12,523 nucleotides of DNA from NCBI GenBank assembly GCA_900754955.1, contig CAAEEV010000190.1, positions 1-12,523 on the forward strand. The letters are read 5' to 3'. The stretch is from Eggerthellaceae bacterium. GTDB taxonomy: Bacteria > Actinomycetota > Coriobacteriia > Coriobacteriales > Eggerthellaceae. A program made the position numbers and the translations under genes. Below the pieces are notes generated by a model. The model saw only the letters and a program-made list of their open reading frames with translations, did not search any database and was not told the DNA's origin. Shown in pieces: positions 1 through 6,959 of this stretch; the stretch's first letter is position 1, and every line of letters starts with the position of its first letter.

Positions 1-2
1 AC

Positions 3-101
3 GCGATCGACAGCCTGCGGGGCAACCGTCTCATGCTGCGCGGTGTGGGTCTCAACGAGAAGGAACTTGAGATTCTCGGCGTCAAGTACGCAGGGGAGTG
101 A
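3..101 (+). CDS. C-terminal end of a probable FMN-binding glutamate synthase subunit (partial)
   Basis: An open frame enters from the left edge and stops with TGA at 99-101. The last 32 residues include RGNRLMLRGVGLNEKELEIL and end in GVKYAGE. This resembles the tail of the FMN/Fe-S glutamate synthase domain (GltB2-type) found in split archaeal-style enzymes, but the piece is too short for a firm family call. The main support is context: a polyferredoxin, a flavoprotein and a GXGXG subunit follow on the same strand, the first only 4 bases downstream of this stop. If correct, the protein reduces 2-oxoglutarate plus channelled ammonia to glutamate in the cytoplasm. The N-terminal bulk and the active-site residues lie outside the window. 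Confidence 0.5.
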   Translation, partial: AIDSLRGNRLMLRGVGLNEKELEILGVKYAGE

Positions 102-105
102 TGAT

Positions 106-570
106 ATGAAGCGAATCTATGCCATTGAATCCTGGTGCATCGACTGCAAGCGCTGCGAAGTTGCCTGCAAGACGTTCCATTCGAAGAGCAGGAACACGGT
201 CAAGGCGTTCAAGCGCGAGTTTCCCGAACCTCAGGCGCGCGTGCGCGTCGAGGGCGGCAAGACGATCTCCCTTGCGATCAACTGCCGCCATTGCGCTGAC
301 CCCAAGTGCGTCGAAGGCTGCATCTCGGGCGCGATGACGAAAGACCCGGTAACGGGCGTCGTCACCTCCGATCCCGAGAAGTGCGTCGGATGCCGCACGT
401 GCGTGTCGATGTGTCCGTACGGTGCCGTGCACGTTGAGGACGTGGTGGAGAAGGGCATCGCCTACAAGTGCGACCTCTGCGGCGACGGGCACGGCGAGCC
501 TGGCGAGCCGAGTTGCGTTGCGGCATGCCCCAACCGTGCGCTCATCTATGTGGAAAGCGAGGGCTGCTAG
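106..570 (+). CDS. Four-cluster [4Fe-4S] ferredoxin (DmsB/HycB-like electron-transfer subunit)
   Basis: This 154-residue iron-sulfur protein has 16 cysteines in four groups: C11/14/17/21, C60/63/68/72, C93/96/99/103 and C122/125/137/141. That is the layout of the DmsB/HycB/CooF family, enough for four [4Fe-4S] clusters. There is no signal peptide or membrane segment, so it should be cytoplasmic. The start at 106 is chosen because AGGGGAG (92-98) sits 7 bases upstream; an in-frame start further upstream (43) would run through the end of the preceding gene. It begins 4 bases after that gene's stop and ends 1 base before the next start, so the genes are surely co-transcribed. Inferred role: moving electrons from the downstream flavoprotein to the FMN/Fe-S glutamate synthase subunit. 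A partner in another redox complex cannot be excluded. Confidence 0.85.
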   Translation: MKRIYAIESWCIDCKRCEVACKTFHSKSRNTVKAFKREFPEPQARVRVEGGKTISLAINCRHCADPKCVEGCISGAMTKDPVTGVVTSDPEKCVGCRTCVSMCPYGAVHVEDVVEKGIAYKCDLCGDGHGEPGEPSCVAACPNRALIYVESEGC

Positions 571-571
571 C

Positions 572-1930
572 ATGGCGACCTATCAAGCCGACTACCTGAT
601 CGTGGGCAACTCCGCCGCCGGCGTTGCTGCTGCGGAAGCCATTCGCGCCCGCGACGCCCAGGGTTCCGTTCTCATGGTGAGTCGCGAACCCTATCCCGCC
701 TACGGGCGTCCCCTCATCTCGTACCTCGTCGAGGGAAAGACGAGCGAGGATAAGATCTGGCTCAAGCCCGCCGACTTCTACGAGAAGGCGCGCATTGAGA
801 CGCTGTTCGGCCCCTCGTTCGAGGCGGTCGCGCTGCTGCCCGACGAACACCGTTTGAAGCTGGCGAACGGCGACGAGGTGCAGTACGGATCGTGCCTGCT
901 CGCCACAGGCTCGGTTCCCTTCACGCCTCCGATCAAGGGACTCGCCGAACGCGACAACGTGTTCCCCTTCATGACGCTCGATGACGCCAAGGCGGCATGG
1001 GCGGCTGCCCGCGAGGCCACGAAGTGCGCCCACGAAACGGGTCGTGAAAGTCGCGCCATCGTGATCGGCGCGGGCCTCATCGGGCTCAAGGCCGCCGAGG
1101 CGCTGTCGCATCATGTGGATGAAGTGCTCGTGCTCGAGCTGGCGCCGCGCATTCTCCCCGCCGTACTTGACGGCGAGGGTGCGGCGATTCTCCAGGAGCT
1201 GCTCGCCGAGCACGGCATCGTGTGCAAGCCGGGCGTGTCGGCCGACGAGATCACCGGCGAGGGAAGCACGGCGACGGGCGCGCTGCTCACGGACGGCGAG
1301 CGCGTATCGTGCGATATGGTGGTCGCGGCGGTGGGCGTGCGCCCCAACAGCGCACTCGCCGTCGAGGCGGGCGCTGAGCAAGGGCGCGGCCTTGTGTGTG
1401 ACGAGGCGCTGCGCACCACCCTTCCCGACGTGTACGCCGCAGGCGACCTCGTGCAGGTCACCGATGCGCTTGACGGCGCCCAACGCCCGCTTGCGCTGTG
1501 GCCCAACGCGGTGCGTCAGGGAAAAATCGCAGGTGCGCATATGGCGGGCGACGCCGAAGCCGAACCGTTCACGACGTCGTTTGCCGTCAACGCCGTAGAT
1601 TTCTTCGACGTGTCGCTCCTCACGTCAGGCGTCATCAATCCTCCCGACGGCGCGGACTTCGAGGTACGCACCGAGATCGAGGGGAACCGCTACGCCAAGT
1701 TCGTGACGCGTGCGGGCAAGCTCGTCGGCTACATCCTGCTCAACCGTCCCGAGAACGCAGGCATCTACACGGCTCTCATCGAGCAGGGCACCCCGCTCGA
1801 CGAGGTGGATGCGCGCATGTTCGACGCGGCGCCGTGCAACCTCGGGTTCTCCGCCGACGAGCGTTGGGCGCGCCTGCACAAGGGCTATCCCGAAGACCGC
1901 GACAAACGAGGCTGGAAGGAGCGTGCGTAG
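572..1930 (+). CDS. FAD/NAD(P)-dependent oxidoreductase (NirB/rubredoxin-reductase-like)
   Basis: A 452-residue two-dinucleotide-binding flavoprotein. The N-terminal FAD Rossmann motif is GNSAAG (residues 12-17). The NAD(P) motif GAGLIG is at 166-171 and the second FAD motif VYAAGD at 287-292. A C-terminal dimerisation-like domain follows. The segment after the first FAD strand (EPYPAYGRPLISY) has no redox cysteine, unlike NADH oxidases and CoA-disulfide reductases, and matches the NirB/ferredoxin-reductase branch of the pyridine nucleotide-disulfide family. Similar proteins are encoded beside split glutamate synthase subunits, so the inferred role is to pass NAD(P)H electrons to the ferredoxin encoded just upstream. 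The exact electron donor cannot be read from sequence. The start at 572 is 1 base after the ferredoxin stop, with a purine-rich GGAAAGCGAGG upstream. Its stop lies 2 bases before the next start. Confidence 0.85.
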   Translation: MATYQADYLIVGNSAAGVAAAEAIRARDAQGSVLMVSREPYPAYGRPLISYLVEGKTSEDKIWLKPADFYEKARIETLFGPSFEAVALLPDEHRLKLANGDEVQYGSCLLATGSVPFTPPIKGLAERDNVFPFMTLDDAKAAWAAAREATKCAHETGRESRAIVIGAGLIGLKAAEALSHHVDEVLVLELAPRILPAVLDGEGAAILQELLAEHGIVCKPGVSADEITGEGSTATGALLTDGERVSCDMVVAAVGVRPNSALAVEAGAEQGRGLVCDEALRTTLPDVYAAGDLVQVTDALDGAQRPLALWPNAVRQGKIAGAHMAGDAEAEPFTTSFAVNAVDFFDVSLLTSGVINPPDGADFEVRTEIEGNRYAKFVTRAGKLVGYILLNRPENAGIYTALIEQGTPLDEVDARMFDAAPCNLGFSADERWARLHKGYPEDRDKRGWKERA

Positions 1931-1932
1931 GC

Positions 1933-2661
1933 ATGACGAATAAGAATACGGTCAGACTGGGCACCGCTCACTTCAAGGAGGCGAACGTGCTCGTGCGCGA
2001 GGCGCTCGCCGATTGCGATACCGTCGAGCTCGTCGACGTGTTCGCTCAGCGCTACCTCGGTTGCGCGATGCCTGCAGGAAAGCGACTCGAGATCCACGGA
2101 ACGCCGGGTAACGACACCGCATGTTACATGGACGGTGGACAGATCGAGGTGTTCGGCAACGCGCAGGATCAGCTCGGCAACACCATGAACGCTGGCAGCG
2201 TGATCGTGCACGGCCGCTGCGGCGACGCCGCGGGCTACTCCATGCGCGGCGGACGCATCTTCGTGCGCGACGACTGCGGCTGGCGCGTCGGCATCCACAT
2301 GAAGCAGTACGAGGACAAATGCCCCACCATCGTGATCGGCGGCAACGCGGGCAGCTTCCTCGGCGAGTACATGGCGGGCGGCGTCGTCGTGCTGCTGGGG
2401 CATCCGGGGGAGTATCTCGCCTCGGGCATGCACGGCGGTGTGATCTACCTCAAGAACCGCCTCGCCGACGAAGACGTGCCTGAAGGGCTCGTCATGGAAG
2501 AGGTCGGCGAAGACGATCGCGCGCTGCTCGCCGAGCTTCTCGGGCTCTACAACGACTACTTCGCTGCCGACCTCGCCGCGCCGATCGAGGCGACAGGCGC
2601 GGGCTTCTACGCACTGCGCCCCGCATCGTCGCGCCCCTACGCGAGCATGTACGCGAACTAG
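1933..2661 (+). CDS. GXGXG-domain protein, glutamate synthase alpha-subunit C-terminal-like (GltB3 type)
   Basis: A 242-residue protein made largely of a right-handed beta-helix of repeated G-x-x-x-G turns, for example DGGQIEVFGNAQDQLGNTMN, then GRCGDAAGYSMRGGRIFVRD and GGNAGSFLGEYMAGG. This is the GXGXG domain that ends the large subunit of bacterial glutamate synthase and is a separate subunit (GltB3) in archaeal-type enzymes. The domain is structural rather than catalytic and, in the fused enzyme, helps position the FMN and ammonia-tunnel domains. About 50 mostly acidic or hydrophobic residues follow the helix. The start is set by AAGGAG (1916-1921), 11 bases upstream, inside the previous gene. 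It is the last gene of the operon. The glutamine amidotransferase subunit (GltB1) is not in the window and may lie further upstream. Confidence 0.85.
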   Translation: MTNKNTVRLGTAHFKEANVLVREALADCDTVELVDVFAQRYLGCAMPAGKRLEIHGTPGNDTACYMDGGQIEVFGNAQDQLGNTMNAGSVIVHGRCGDAAGYSMRGGRIFVRDDCGWRVGIHMKQYEDKCPTIVIGGNAGSFLGEYMAGGVVVLLGHPGEYLASGMHGGVIYLKNRLADEDVPEGLVMEEVGEDDRALLAELLGLYNDYFAADLAAPIEATGAGFYALRPASSRPYASMYAN

Positions 2662-2671
2662 GCAGCGCAGA

Positions 2672-2700
2672 CCCGCCTGGGTTGCGGGGCTCGTTTCTGC
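2672..2700 (+). terminator. Possible weak terminator of the glutamate synthase operon
   Basis: CCCGC (2672-2676) pairs with GCGGG (2684-2688) around a 7-base loop, 10 bases after the last stop codon. Only a short TTT (2694-2696) follows a few bases later, so this is a poor intrinsic terminator. Readthrough would meet the converging FKBP gene. Confidence 0.3.
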
Positions 2701-2722
2701 AAGCTCGTGCCGTGCCCGCACG

Positions 2723-2766
2723 ATAAAGCAAAAGGCGGCGGCTCCGTTCGACTGGAGCCGCCGCCT
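2723..2766 (-). terminator. Intrinsic terminator of the FKBP gene
   Basis: A perfect 13-bp stem, AGGCGGCGGCTCC (2733-2745) with GGAGCCGCCGCCT (2754-2766), encloses an 8-base loop. Read on the minus strand the hairpin is followed by TTTT, then GC and TTTA, giving the usual U-rich tail 41 bases beyond the FKBP stop codon. On the plus strand there is no T-run after the stem, so it serves the minus-strand gene first. The stem could still slow plus-strand transcripts coming from the glutamate synthase operon. Confidence 0.85.
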
Positions 2767-2807
2767 CGAAAAGCCGCACTGTGCCGTTGTCGCCGTTGCG
2801 CTTGCGC

Positions 2808-3236
2808 TTACGCGCCCACCTCGACGAGTTCGAGCTCGAACGTGAGCGCCTTGCCCGCCATGGGGTGGTTCATGTCGAACGTCACCACGCCGTCCTCGAT
2901 GCTCGCCACGAGCACGGGGAAGGGGCGGCCGTCGGGGCCGCGCATGTACACCGTTTCGCCCACGGGGAGCTTGTCGGCGTTCGGAACGCTCTCAACGGGA
3001 ACCTTCTGGATGAGTTCGGGGCGTGCTTCGCCGTAGGCCTCCTCGGGCTCGAGGCGCACGGTCTTCTTCTCGCCGACCTCCATGTTCACCACAGCGTTGT
3101 CGAAGCCGGGGACGACGTTGCCCGCCATGCAGGTGAACTCGATGGGCTCGCCGCGGTCGTAGGACGAGTCGAACTGCTCGCCATCGTCAAGCGTGCCGCG
3201 GTAGTGGACCTTGACGACCTTGCCTTCGTTGCTCAT
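2808..3236 (-). CDS. SlyD-like FKBP-type peptidyl-prolyl cis-trans isomerase
   Basis: A 142-residue cytoplasmic prolyl isomerase and folding helper. The FKBP half is split as in SlyD: VKVHYRGTLDDGEQFDSSY at the N-terminus, then NVVPGFDNAVVNMEVGEKK and the conserved EEAYGE turn. A flap (insert) domain of about 50 residues (roughly 70-125) follows, and the closing strand ALTFELELVEV ends the fold. The His/Cys-rich metal-binding tail of E. coli SlyD is absent; the protein stops right after the FKBP fold, as in many short SlyD relatives. The start is supported by AAAGGAA on the minus strand (3243-3249), 6 bases from the ATG. It is a single-gene unit, convergent with the glutamate synthase operon and divergent from the LysRS gene. 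Confidence 0.9.
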   Translation of the reverse strand: MSNEGKVVKVHYRGTLDDGEQFDSSYDRGEPIEFTCMAGNVVPGFDNAVVNMEVGEKKTVRLEPEEAYGEARPELIQKVPVESVPNADKLPVGETVYMRGPDGRPFPVLVASIEDGVVTFDMNHPMAGKALTFELELVEVGA

Positions 3237-3270
3237 GACATTCCTTTCGCGTCGGTGTCGATGGCATGAA

Positions 3271-3279
3271 ACTATAGCA
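3271..3279 (-). promoter_or_regulatory. Extended -10 promoter for the FKBP gene
   Basis: On the minus strand the sequence reads TGC-TATAGT, an extended -10 element with 5 of 6 matches to TATAAT. It lies about 35 bases upstream of the FKBP start codon. No good -35 hexamer is seen at 16-18 bases, which fits an extended -10 promoter. The site is inferred from sequence only. Confidence 0.5.
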
Positions 3280-3314
3280 TGGGAACCGCATTTCCGTACC
3301 GGCGAGAAATCATG

Positions 3315-3320
3315 TATATT
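3315..3320 (+). promoter_or_regulatory. Candidate -10 box for the LysRS gene
   Basis: TATATT (5 of 6 to consensus) lies in an AT-rich patch about 87 bases upstream of the LysRS start. The -35 region is weak (only TT matches near 3292). The predicted transcript would carry a leader of about 80 bases with one small hairpin: GAAGCGC at 3338-3344 pairs with GCGCTTC at 3356-3362. No T-box or lysine riboswitch features are visible in so short a leader. Confidence 0.4.
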
Positions 3321-3395
3321 GTTAGGTTGCTCGCAGAGAAGCGCCCCGATGGAGCGCGCTTCCAGGGCGATCCGCTTTCAAACATCATCGCTAGA

Positions 3396-3400
3396 TTGGA
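3396..3400 (+). promoter_or_regulatory. lysS: Ribosome binding site that decides the LysRS start
   Basis: TTGGA abuts the ATG at 3401, leaving no spacing for it, but sits 6 bases ahead of the in-frame ATG at 3407. Position 3407 is therefore the better start, and the protein then begins MHWSEVIAEK. The match to the anti-Shine-Dalgarno sequence is short, so the 3401 start (two residues longer) stays possible. Confidence 0.45.
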
Positions 3401-3406
3401 ATGTAC

Positions 3407-5419
3407 ATGCATTGGTCAGAGGTAATCGCTGAGAAGATCATTGAGGCCAGGCCCGATAAGGAAGAGTACGTGTGCGCTGCCGGCATCAGCCCGTCGGGCT
3501 CGGTGCACATCGGCAACTTCCGCGATGTGGCAACCGCGCTGTTCGTGTCGCGCGCGCTCGCCGCGAAGGGCAAGAAGGTGCGCCTCCTGTTCTCGTGGGA
3601 CGACTTCGACCGCTTCCGCAAGGTGCCGAAGAACGTGGCTGCCGTGCGCGACGACATGGAGCAGTACATCGGCTTCCCGTACTCCGACGTGCCCGACCCG
3701 TTCGGCTGCTGCGAGAGCTACGCGGCGCACTTCGAAAAGGAGTTCACCGACGCCATCGAGAAGTTCGGCATCACGCTCGACTATCGCCATCAGTCCGAGA
3801 TGTACCGCTCCGGCGCCTACGCCGACAGCATCATCGAGGCGCTCGGCAAGCGCGGCGAGATCTTCGACATCCTCGAGTCCTTCCGCACGCAGGACTCCGA
3901 GGAGGGCGCGCGCGACAAATACTACCCGGTGAACATCTACTGCCCCCAGTGCAAGCGCGACACCACCACCATCACGCACCTTTCCGATGACTGCACGTGC
4001 GCCGACTACGAGTGCACCTGCGGCTACCATGGCTCCATCGACTTCCGCACCGACTTCAACTGCAAGATGCCGTGGAAGGTCGACTGGCCGATGCGCTGGC
4101 GCCACGAGGGCGTCGACTTCGAGCCGGGCGGCAAAGACCACGCGAGCCCGGGTGGCAGCTACGACACTTCGAAGGTGATCTCCCGCAAGATCTTCGGCTA
4201 TGAGCCGCCGTTCTTCCAGGGCTACGAGTTCATCGGCATCAAGGGCGCCACGGGCAAGATGTCGAGCTCGTCGGGCCTCAACCTCACGCCGGCGTTCCTG
4301 CTCAACCTGTACCAGCCTGAGGTGATCCTCTGGCTCTACGCTAAAACCGACCCCATGAAGGCGTTCGATTTCTGCTTCGACGACGGCATTCTGCGCCAGT
4401 ACTCCACGTTCGACCGCATGCTCGCCCAGAAGGGCACCGACAAGCAGACCGAGAACGACCGCGTCGTCATGGAATACGCCGAGATTCCCGGGCGCGAGGT
4501 CATTCCCGTTCCCATGAGCGATCTCGTGCAGTTCGGCTCCATCGTGAACTTCGACGAGGAGCTGCTTGAGGAGATCATGCGCCGCACGGGCCGCTCCTAC
4601 ACGCGCGCCGATTTCGGCGAGCGCCTCGACCGCGCCCGCTTCTGGCTCGAGCAGTGCGATCCCGCGAGCATGTACCGCCTGCGCACCAATCGCAACTGGG
4701 TGTACTACAGCCGCCTGACCGACGCGGAGAAGCGCGAGGTGGCGAGCCTCTTCGAGAAGCTCGGCGCATTCGACGGCTCCCTCGACGACCTGCAAAACCT
4801 GCTCTACGACATTCCGAAGGAGTTCTGCGAGCCCGAGGTGCTCGAGAACGCGAAGGCGCTCAAGAACGTTCAGACGACGTTCTTCAAGAACGTGTACAAC
4901 CTGCTGCTCGACCGCGACCGCGGCCCGCGCCTGTACCTGTTCCTCGCCGCGTTCGACAAGGAGCGCTACATCAACCTGCTCGACTTCTCCGCAGCCATCA
5001 CGCCCGACGAGGTCGCCTCCGCCGTTCAGTTCGGCCGCGACCAGCTCGCCGCCGAGATCGAAGCCGAGAAGGCGGCCGCCGAGGCCGAGACGCATGCCAG
5101 TATCGAGGACTTCCAAAAGCTCGGCCTTGCCGTGAACGAGGTCGTGAAGGTGGAGGACATCGCCGGTTCCAAGAACTGCTACAAGATCACGTGCCGCAGC
5201 TCGAAGGGCAAGCGCGTCATCGTGTCGTCGGCGAAGGACCGCTACACGCCGCAGGACCTGCTCAAGAAGAAGATCATCGTGGTGGAGAACCTCAAGCCCC
5301 ATGAGATCTGCGGCGTGGAGAGCCAGGGCATGCTGCTCGCCGCGAAGTACGGCAAGGCGGCGAACTACCGCATCATCTTCGTGGACGAAGATGTGCCGGC
5401 GGGCGCTCAGGTGTTCTAA
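3407..5419 (+). CDS. lysS: Class I lysyl-tRNA synthetase with C-terminal EMAPII/Trbp111-like tRNA-binding domain
   Basis: A 670-residue enzyme that charges tRNA-Lys with lysine in the cytoplasm. It is the class I (archaeal-type) LysRS, unrelated to the usual bacterial class II enzyme. The HIGH motif is HIGN (34-37, in SPSGSVHIGN) and the KMSKS motif is KMSSS (284-288). A cysteine-rich connective segment has CPQC at 179-182 plus C196, C198, C203 and C205, a likely zinc site. The alpha-helical anticodon-binding region follows. After an Ala/Glu-rich linker (about 545-562), residues 565-670 form an extra domain: DFQKLGLAVNEVVKVEDI, then IVVENLKPHEICGVESQGML. That is the OB-fold seen at the C-terminus of MetRS and in Trbp111/EMAPII. 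Class I LysRS is usually about 520-550 residues, so the tail accounts for the extra length. It is a single-gene unit with its own terminator. Confidence 0.93.
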   Translation: MHWSEVIAEKIIEARPDKEEYVCAAGISPSGSVHIGNFRDVATALFVSRALAAKGKKVRLLFSWDDFDRFRKVPKNVAAVRDDMEQYIGFPYSDVPDPFGCCESYAAHFEKEFTDAIEKFGITLDYRHQSEMYRSGAYADSIIEALGKRGEIFDILESFRTQDSEEGARDKYYPVNIYCPQCKRDTTTITHLSDDCTCADYECTCGYHGSIDFRTDFNCKMPWKVDWPMRWRHEGVDFEPGGKDHASPGGSYDTSKVISRKIFGYEPPFFQGYEFIGIKGATGKMSSSSGLNLTPAFLLNLYQPEVILWLYAKTDPMKAFDFCFDDGILRQYSTFDRMLAQKGTDKQTENDRVVMEYAEIPGREVIPVPMSDLVQFGSIVNFDEELLEEIMRRTGRSYTRADFGERLDRARFWLEQCDPASMYRLRTNRNWVYYSRLTDAEKREVASLFEKLGAFDGSLDDLQNLLYDIPKEFCEPEVLENAKALKNVQTTFFKNVYNLLLDRDRGPRLYLFLAAFDKERYINLLDFSAAITPDEVASAVQFGRDQLAAEIEAEKAAAEAETHASIEDFQKLGLAVNEVVKVEDIAGSKNCYKITCRSSKGKRVIVSSAKDRYTPQDLLKKKIIVVENLKPHEICGVESQGMLLAAKYGKAANYRIIFVDEDVPAGAQVF

Positions 5420-5452
5420 ACCGGGCGCAGCACCGCAGCGCGCCAGCAAACG

Positions 5453-5491
5453 AAGCGGGCCCGATGCCGACGAGCATCGGGCCCGCTTTTT
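5453..5491 (+). terminator. Strong intrinsic terminator of the LysRS gene
   Basis: A perfect 15-bp stem, AAGCGGGCCCGATGC (5453-5467) with GCATCGGGCCCGCTT (5474-5488), has a 6-base loop. The T-run at 5487-5491 overlaps the end of the stem. It lies 34 bases after the LysRS stop. The minus strand has only weak T-richness past the stem, so it may act only partly on the convergent ligase gene, for which no other terminator is evident. Confidence 0.9.
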
Positions 5492-5561
5492 CATGCGCGG
5501 CAAAGCGGGCGTCTGAGCTCGGCGCCCCGGAGGTTTCGCGCTTCGCCTGCGGCCTGCGTCC

Positions 5562-6803
5562 TTACAGCTCGGCAAGCGTCGTGCGCAGGCGCACGAGCTG
5601 TGCGAGCGGTTCGAGATGGGAGCGCTCGTCCTCGGCAAGCCCCGCCTCGGCGATCGCCACGAGCTCGTCGGCCATCGCAGCGGCAGAGCGGCCGTACACG
5701 GCGCCCTCGTAGCCGCGCTCCATGAGCGACAGCTTCGCGTCCTCGATCATCTGCTCGGTGATGCCCGCGAACAGTCTGTCGAGCGCGCTCAAGCTTTCCT
5801 CGCAGTAGAACAGGCCCTTGATGAGCGCAGCATAGGCGATGGCGTACGGCACGGGCATCGCGTCGGCGGGGCGAATCTCGATGTAGGTTTTGAGGCGCAC
5901 GTCGCAGAAGTTCATCGACAGCGCGTGCTCGACGTCGCGCTTGCTCATGGGGCGCGTGGCGTAGATCTCGCCGAACGTGCGCGCGTCCGCCACCCACGTG
6001 CCATCTGGGCCGGGCACGAGGATGGCGGGCGTGTCGAGGATGTACGCGGCGTAGTCGGCGAGCGTGAACGACGGATCCATCACGCCCGGAACCACGCCGC
6101 AGCGATCGGGGTCGCAGTGCTGCCAGATCTCGGTGCGCACCATGCGATGCGTGCGTGGGGCTCCCTCGAAGGTGGGTGCGTTATCGCACATGAGCGAGAT
6201 GATCGGCACGGCGGCGAACGCGAGGCGCAGTTTGCGCAGGCAGTCGTCGACCGAGCTATAGTCGATCGACACTTGCGTGGAGGCGCTGCCGCGCATCATG
6301 CACACGCCGAAGGGGGAGATGGCCCCCAGGTAGGCGTTCATGAGCTCGTAGCGGCGTTTGGGGATGAGCTCGAGGTCGGCCGCCTTCGAGCTGGGGTGGT
6401 AGCCCGTTGCGAGTGCCTTTATGCCGAAGGGCGCAAGGCGCGCGCCGAGCTCGCGCTCGAAGGCGTCGAAGCAGCGGCGTGCGTCGTCGAGCGTGGCGAA
6501 GGGGCCGGCGGAGAGCTCCACCTGCGAGGCCGGCTCGATGGTGACCGCGCTGCCTGCGCGTGCCACGCCGAGGATGTCGCCCTCTTCATCGTAGGTGGCC
6601 ACGGGGTAGACGTCTTTCAGATCCTCGAGAAGCCAGCGCACGCCGTGCGGCTCGCTGTACGATACGGGGCTGCCGTCGGCGTGAACGAGCGTGTGCTCGA
6701 GCTCGACGCCGAGACGCTGCGAGCAGCGCTCCACGCCGCTCTCGAAAAAGGACACGATGGCCCGGATGTTCTCTTCGCGAACCGCCTGCTCGGTTGTGGT
6801 CAT
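5562..6803 (-). CDS. Glutamate-cysteine ligase, GCS2 family
   Basis: A 413-residue cytoplasmic enzyme of the GCS2 (plant/proteobacterial GshA and EgtA) group, predicted to join the gamma-carboxyl of glutamate to cysteine using ATP. Family landmarks are RLGVELEHTLV (start of the ATP-grasp-like fold, glutamate/Mg ligands), EPASQVELSAGP, GYHPSSKAADLELIPKRRYE, MMRGSASTQVSIDY, VRTEIWQHCDPDRCG and the late YIEIRPAD strand. Length fits the family. AGGAG on the minus strand (6811-6815), 7 bases from the ATG, sets the start. No glutathione synthetase is present and the protein lacks a GshF-type fused second domain, so the product could be gamma-glutamylcysteine itself or a precursor finished by a distant gene. 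The exact amine substrate cannot be proven from sequence. It is transcribed away from the arginine operon. Confidence 0.8.
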   Translation of the reverse strand: MTTTEQAVREENIRAIVSFFESGVERCSQRLGVELEHTLVHADGSPVSYSEPHGVRWLLEDLKDVYPVATYDEEGDILGVARAGSAVTIEPASQVELSAGPFATLDDARRCFDAFERELGARLAPFGIKALATGYHPSSKAADLELIPKRRYELMNAYLGAISPFGVCMMRGSASTQVSIDYSSVDDCLRKLRLAFAAVPIISLMCDNAPTFEGAPRTHRMVRTEIWQHCDPDRCGVVPGVMDPSFTLADYAAYILDTPAILVPGPDGTWVADARTFGEIYATRPMSKRDVEHALSMNFCDVRLKTYIEIRPADAMPVPYAIAYAALIKGLFYCEESLSALDRLFAGITEQMIEDAKLSLMERGYEGAVYGRSAAAMADELVAIAEAGLAEDERSHLEPLAQLVRLRTTLAEL

Positions 6804-6812
6804 GGTTTTGCT

Positions 6813-6860
6813 CCTGTAACAGACCTGTAAACTTGCGGAATTGTGATCGAAGCCTACAGG
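6813..6860. repeat. CCTGTAA repeats ahead of the ligase gene
   Basis: CCTGTAA occurs at 6813-6819 and again at 6824-6830, exactly 11 bases (one helical turn) apart. CCTACAGG at 6853-6860 holds the same CCTGTA core in the opposite orientation. The first copy overlaps the ligase ribosome binding site. The spacing could suit a DNA-binding protein on one face of the helix, but no known operator is recognised. Confidence 0.3.
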
Positions 6861-6868
6861 AACTTGTG

Positions 6869-6874
6869 TAAAAT
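6869..6874 (+). promoter_or_regulatory. Candidate -10 box for the arginine operon leader
   Basis: TAAAAT (5 of 6 to consensus) lies in the only AT-rich patch on this side of the intergenic region. Transcription from here would begin near 6881 and give a leader of about 300 bases before argC. TTGTGA at 6841-6846 is too far away (22 bases) to be a normal -35 partner, so the promoter is only tentative. Confidence 0.35.
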
Positions 6875-6923
6875 ACCGATGTTCGCGCTCATGGTAGCAC
6901 GGTTGCCCCAGGGGGGAACCGCA

Positions 6924-6959
6924 ATGGGCGCCATGGTACCGAAAACGAGGATAAGATAG
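6924..6959 (+). CDS. Putative 11-residue leader ORF upstream of argC
   Basis: ATG at 6924 follows a G-rich Shine-Dalgarno sequence, AGGGGGG (6910-6916), with 7 bases of spacing, the strongest site in this intergenic region. The peptide is MGAMVPKTRIR. Its two arginines are encoded by AGG and AGA, codons that are scarce in these GC-rich genes, and it ends at TAG (6957-6959). The last base of that stop is the first base of a GTG that opens the arginine-rich ORF, an arrangement that often means translational coupling. A hairpin, GGTT plus CCC (6901-6908) with GGG plus AACC (6913-6920), could cover the Shine-Dalgarno. There is no homology evidence. This is a hypothesis built from ribosome-site strength, overlap and position before an arginine operon. 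Confidence 0.45.
   Translation: MGAMVPKTRIR

Noticed and set aside
43..105. Longer start for the ferredoxin gene at 43
   Set aside because: It would overlap the end of the preceding gene by about 60 bases. The ATG at 106 has a good ribosome site and the normal N-terminus just before the first cysteine group.
3321..3406. T-box or lysine riboswitch before the class I LysRS gene
   Set aside because: The leader is only about 80 bases, with one 7-bp stem and no T-box core or lysine-riboswitch architecture, and no terminator/antiterminator pair.
3416..5638. A very long open frame (740 codons) on the minus strand opposite the LysRS gene
   Set aside because: Its translation is low-complexity (V, A, L, R and E rich) with no motif, and it lies fully antisense to a gene with clear catalytic motifs. 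Such frames are typical of the codon bias in GC-rich genes.
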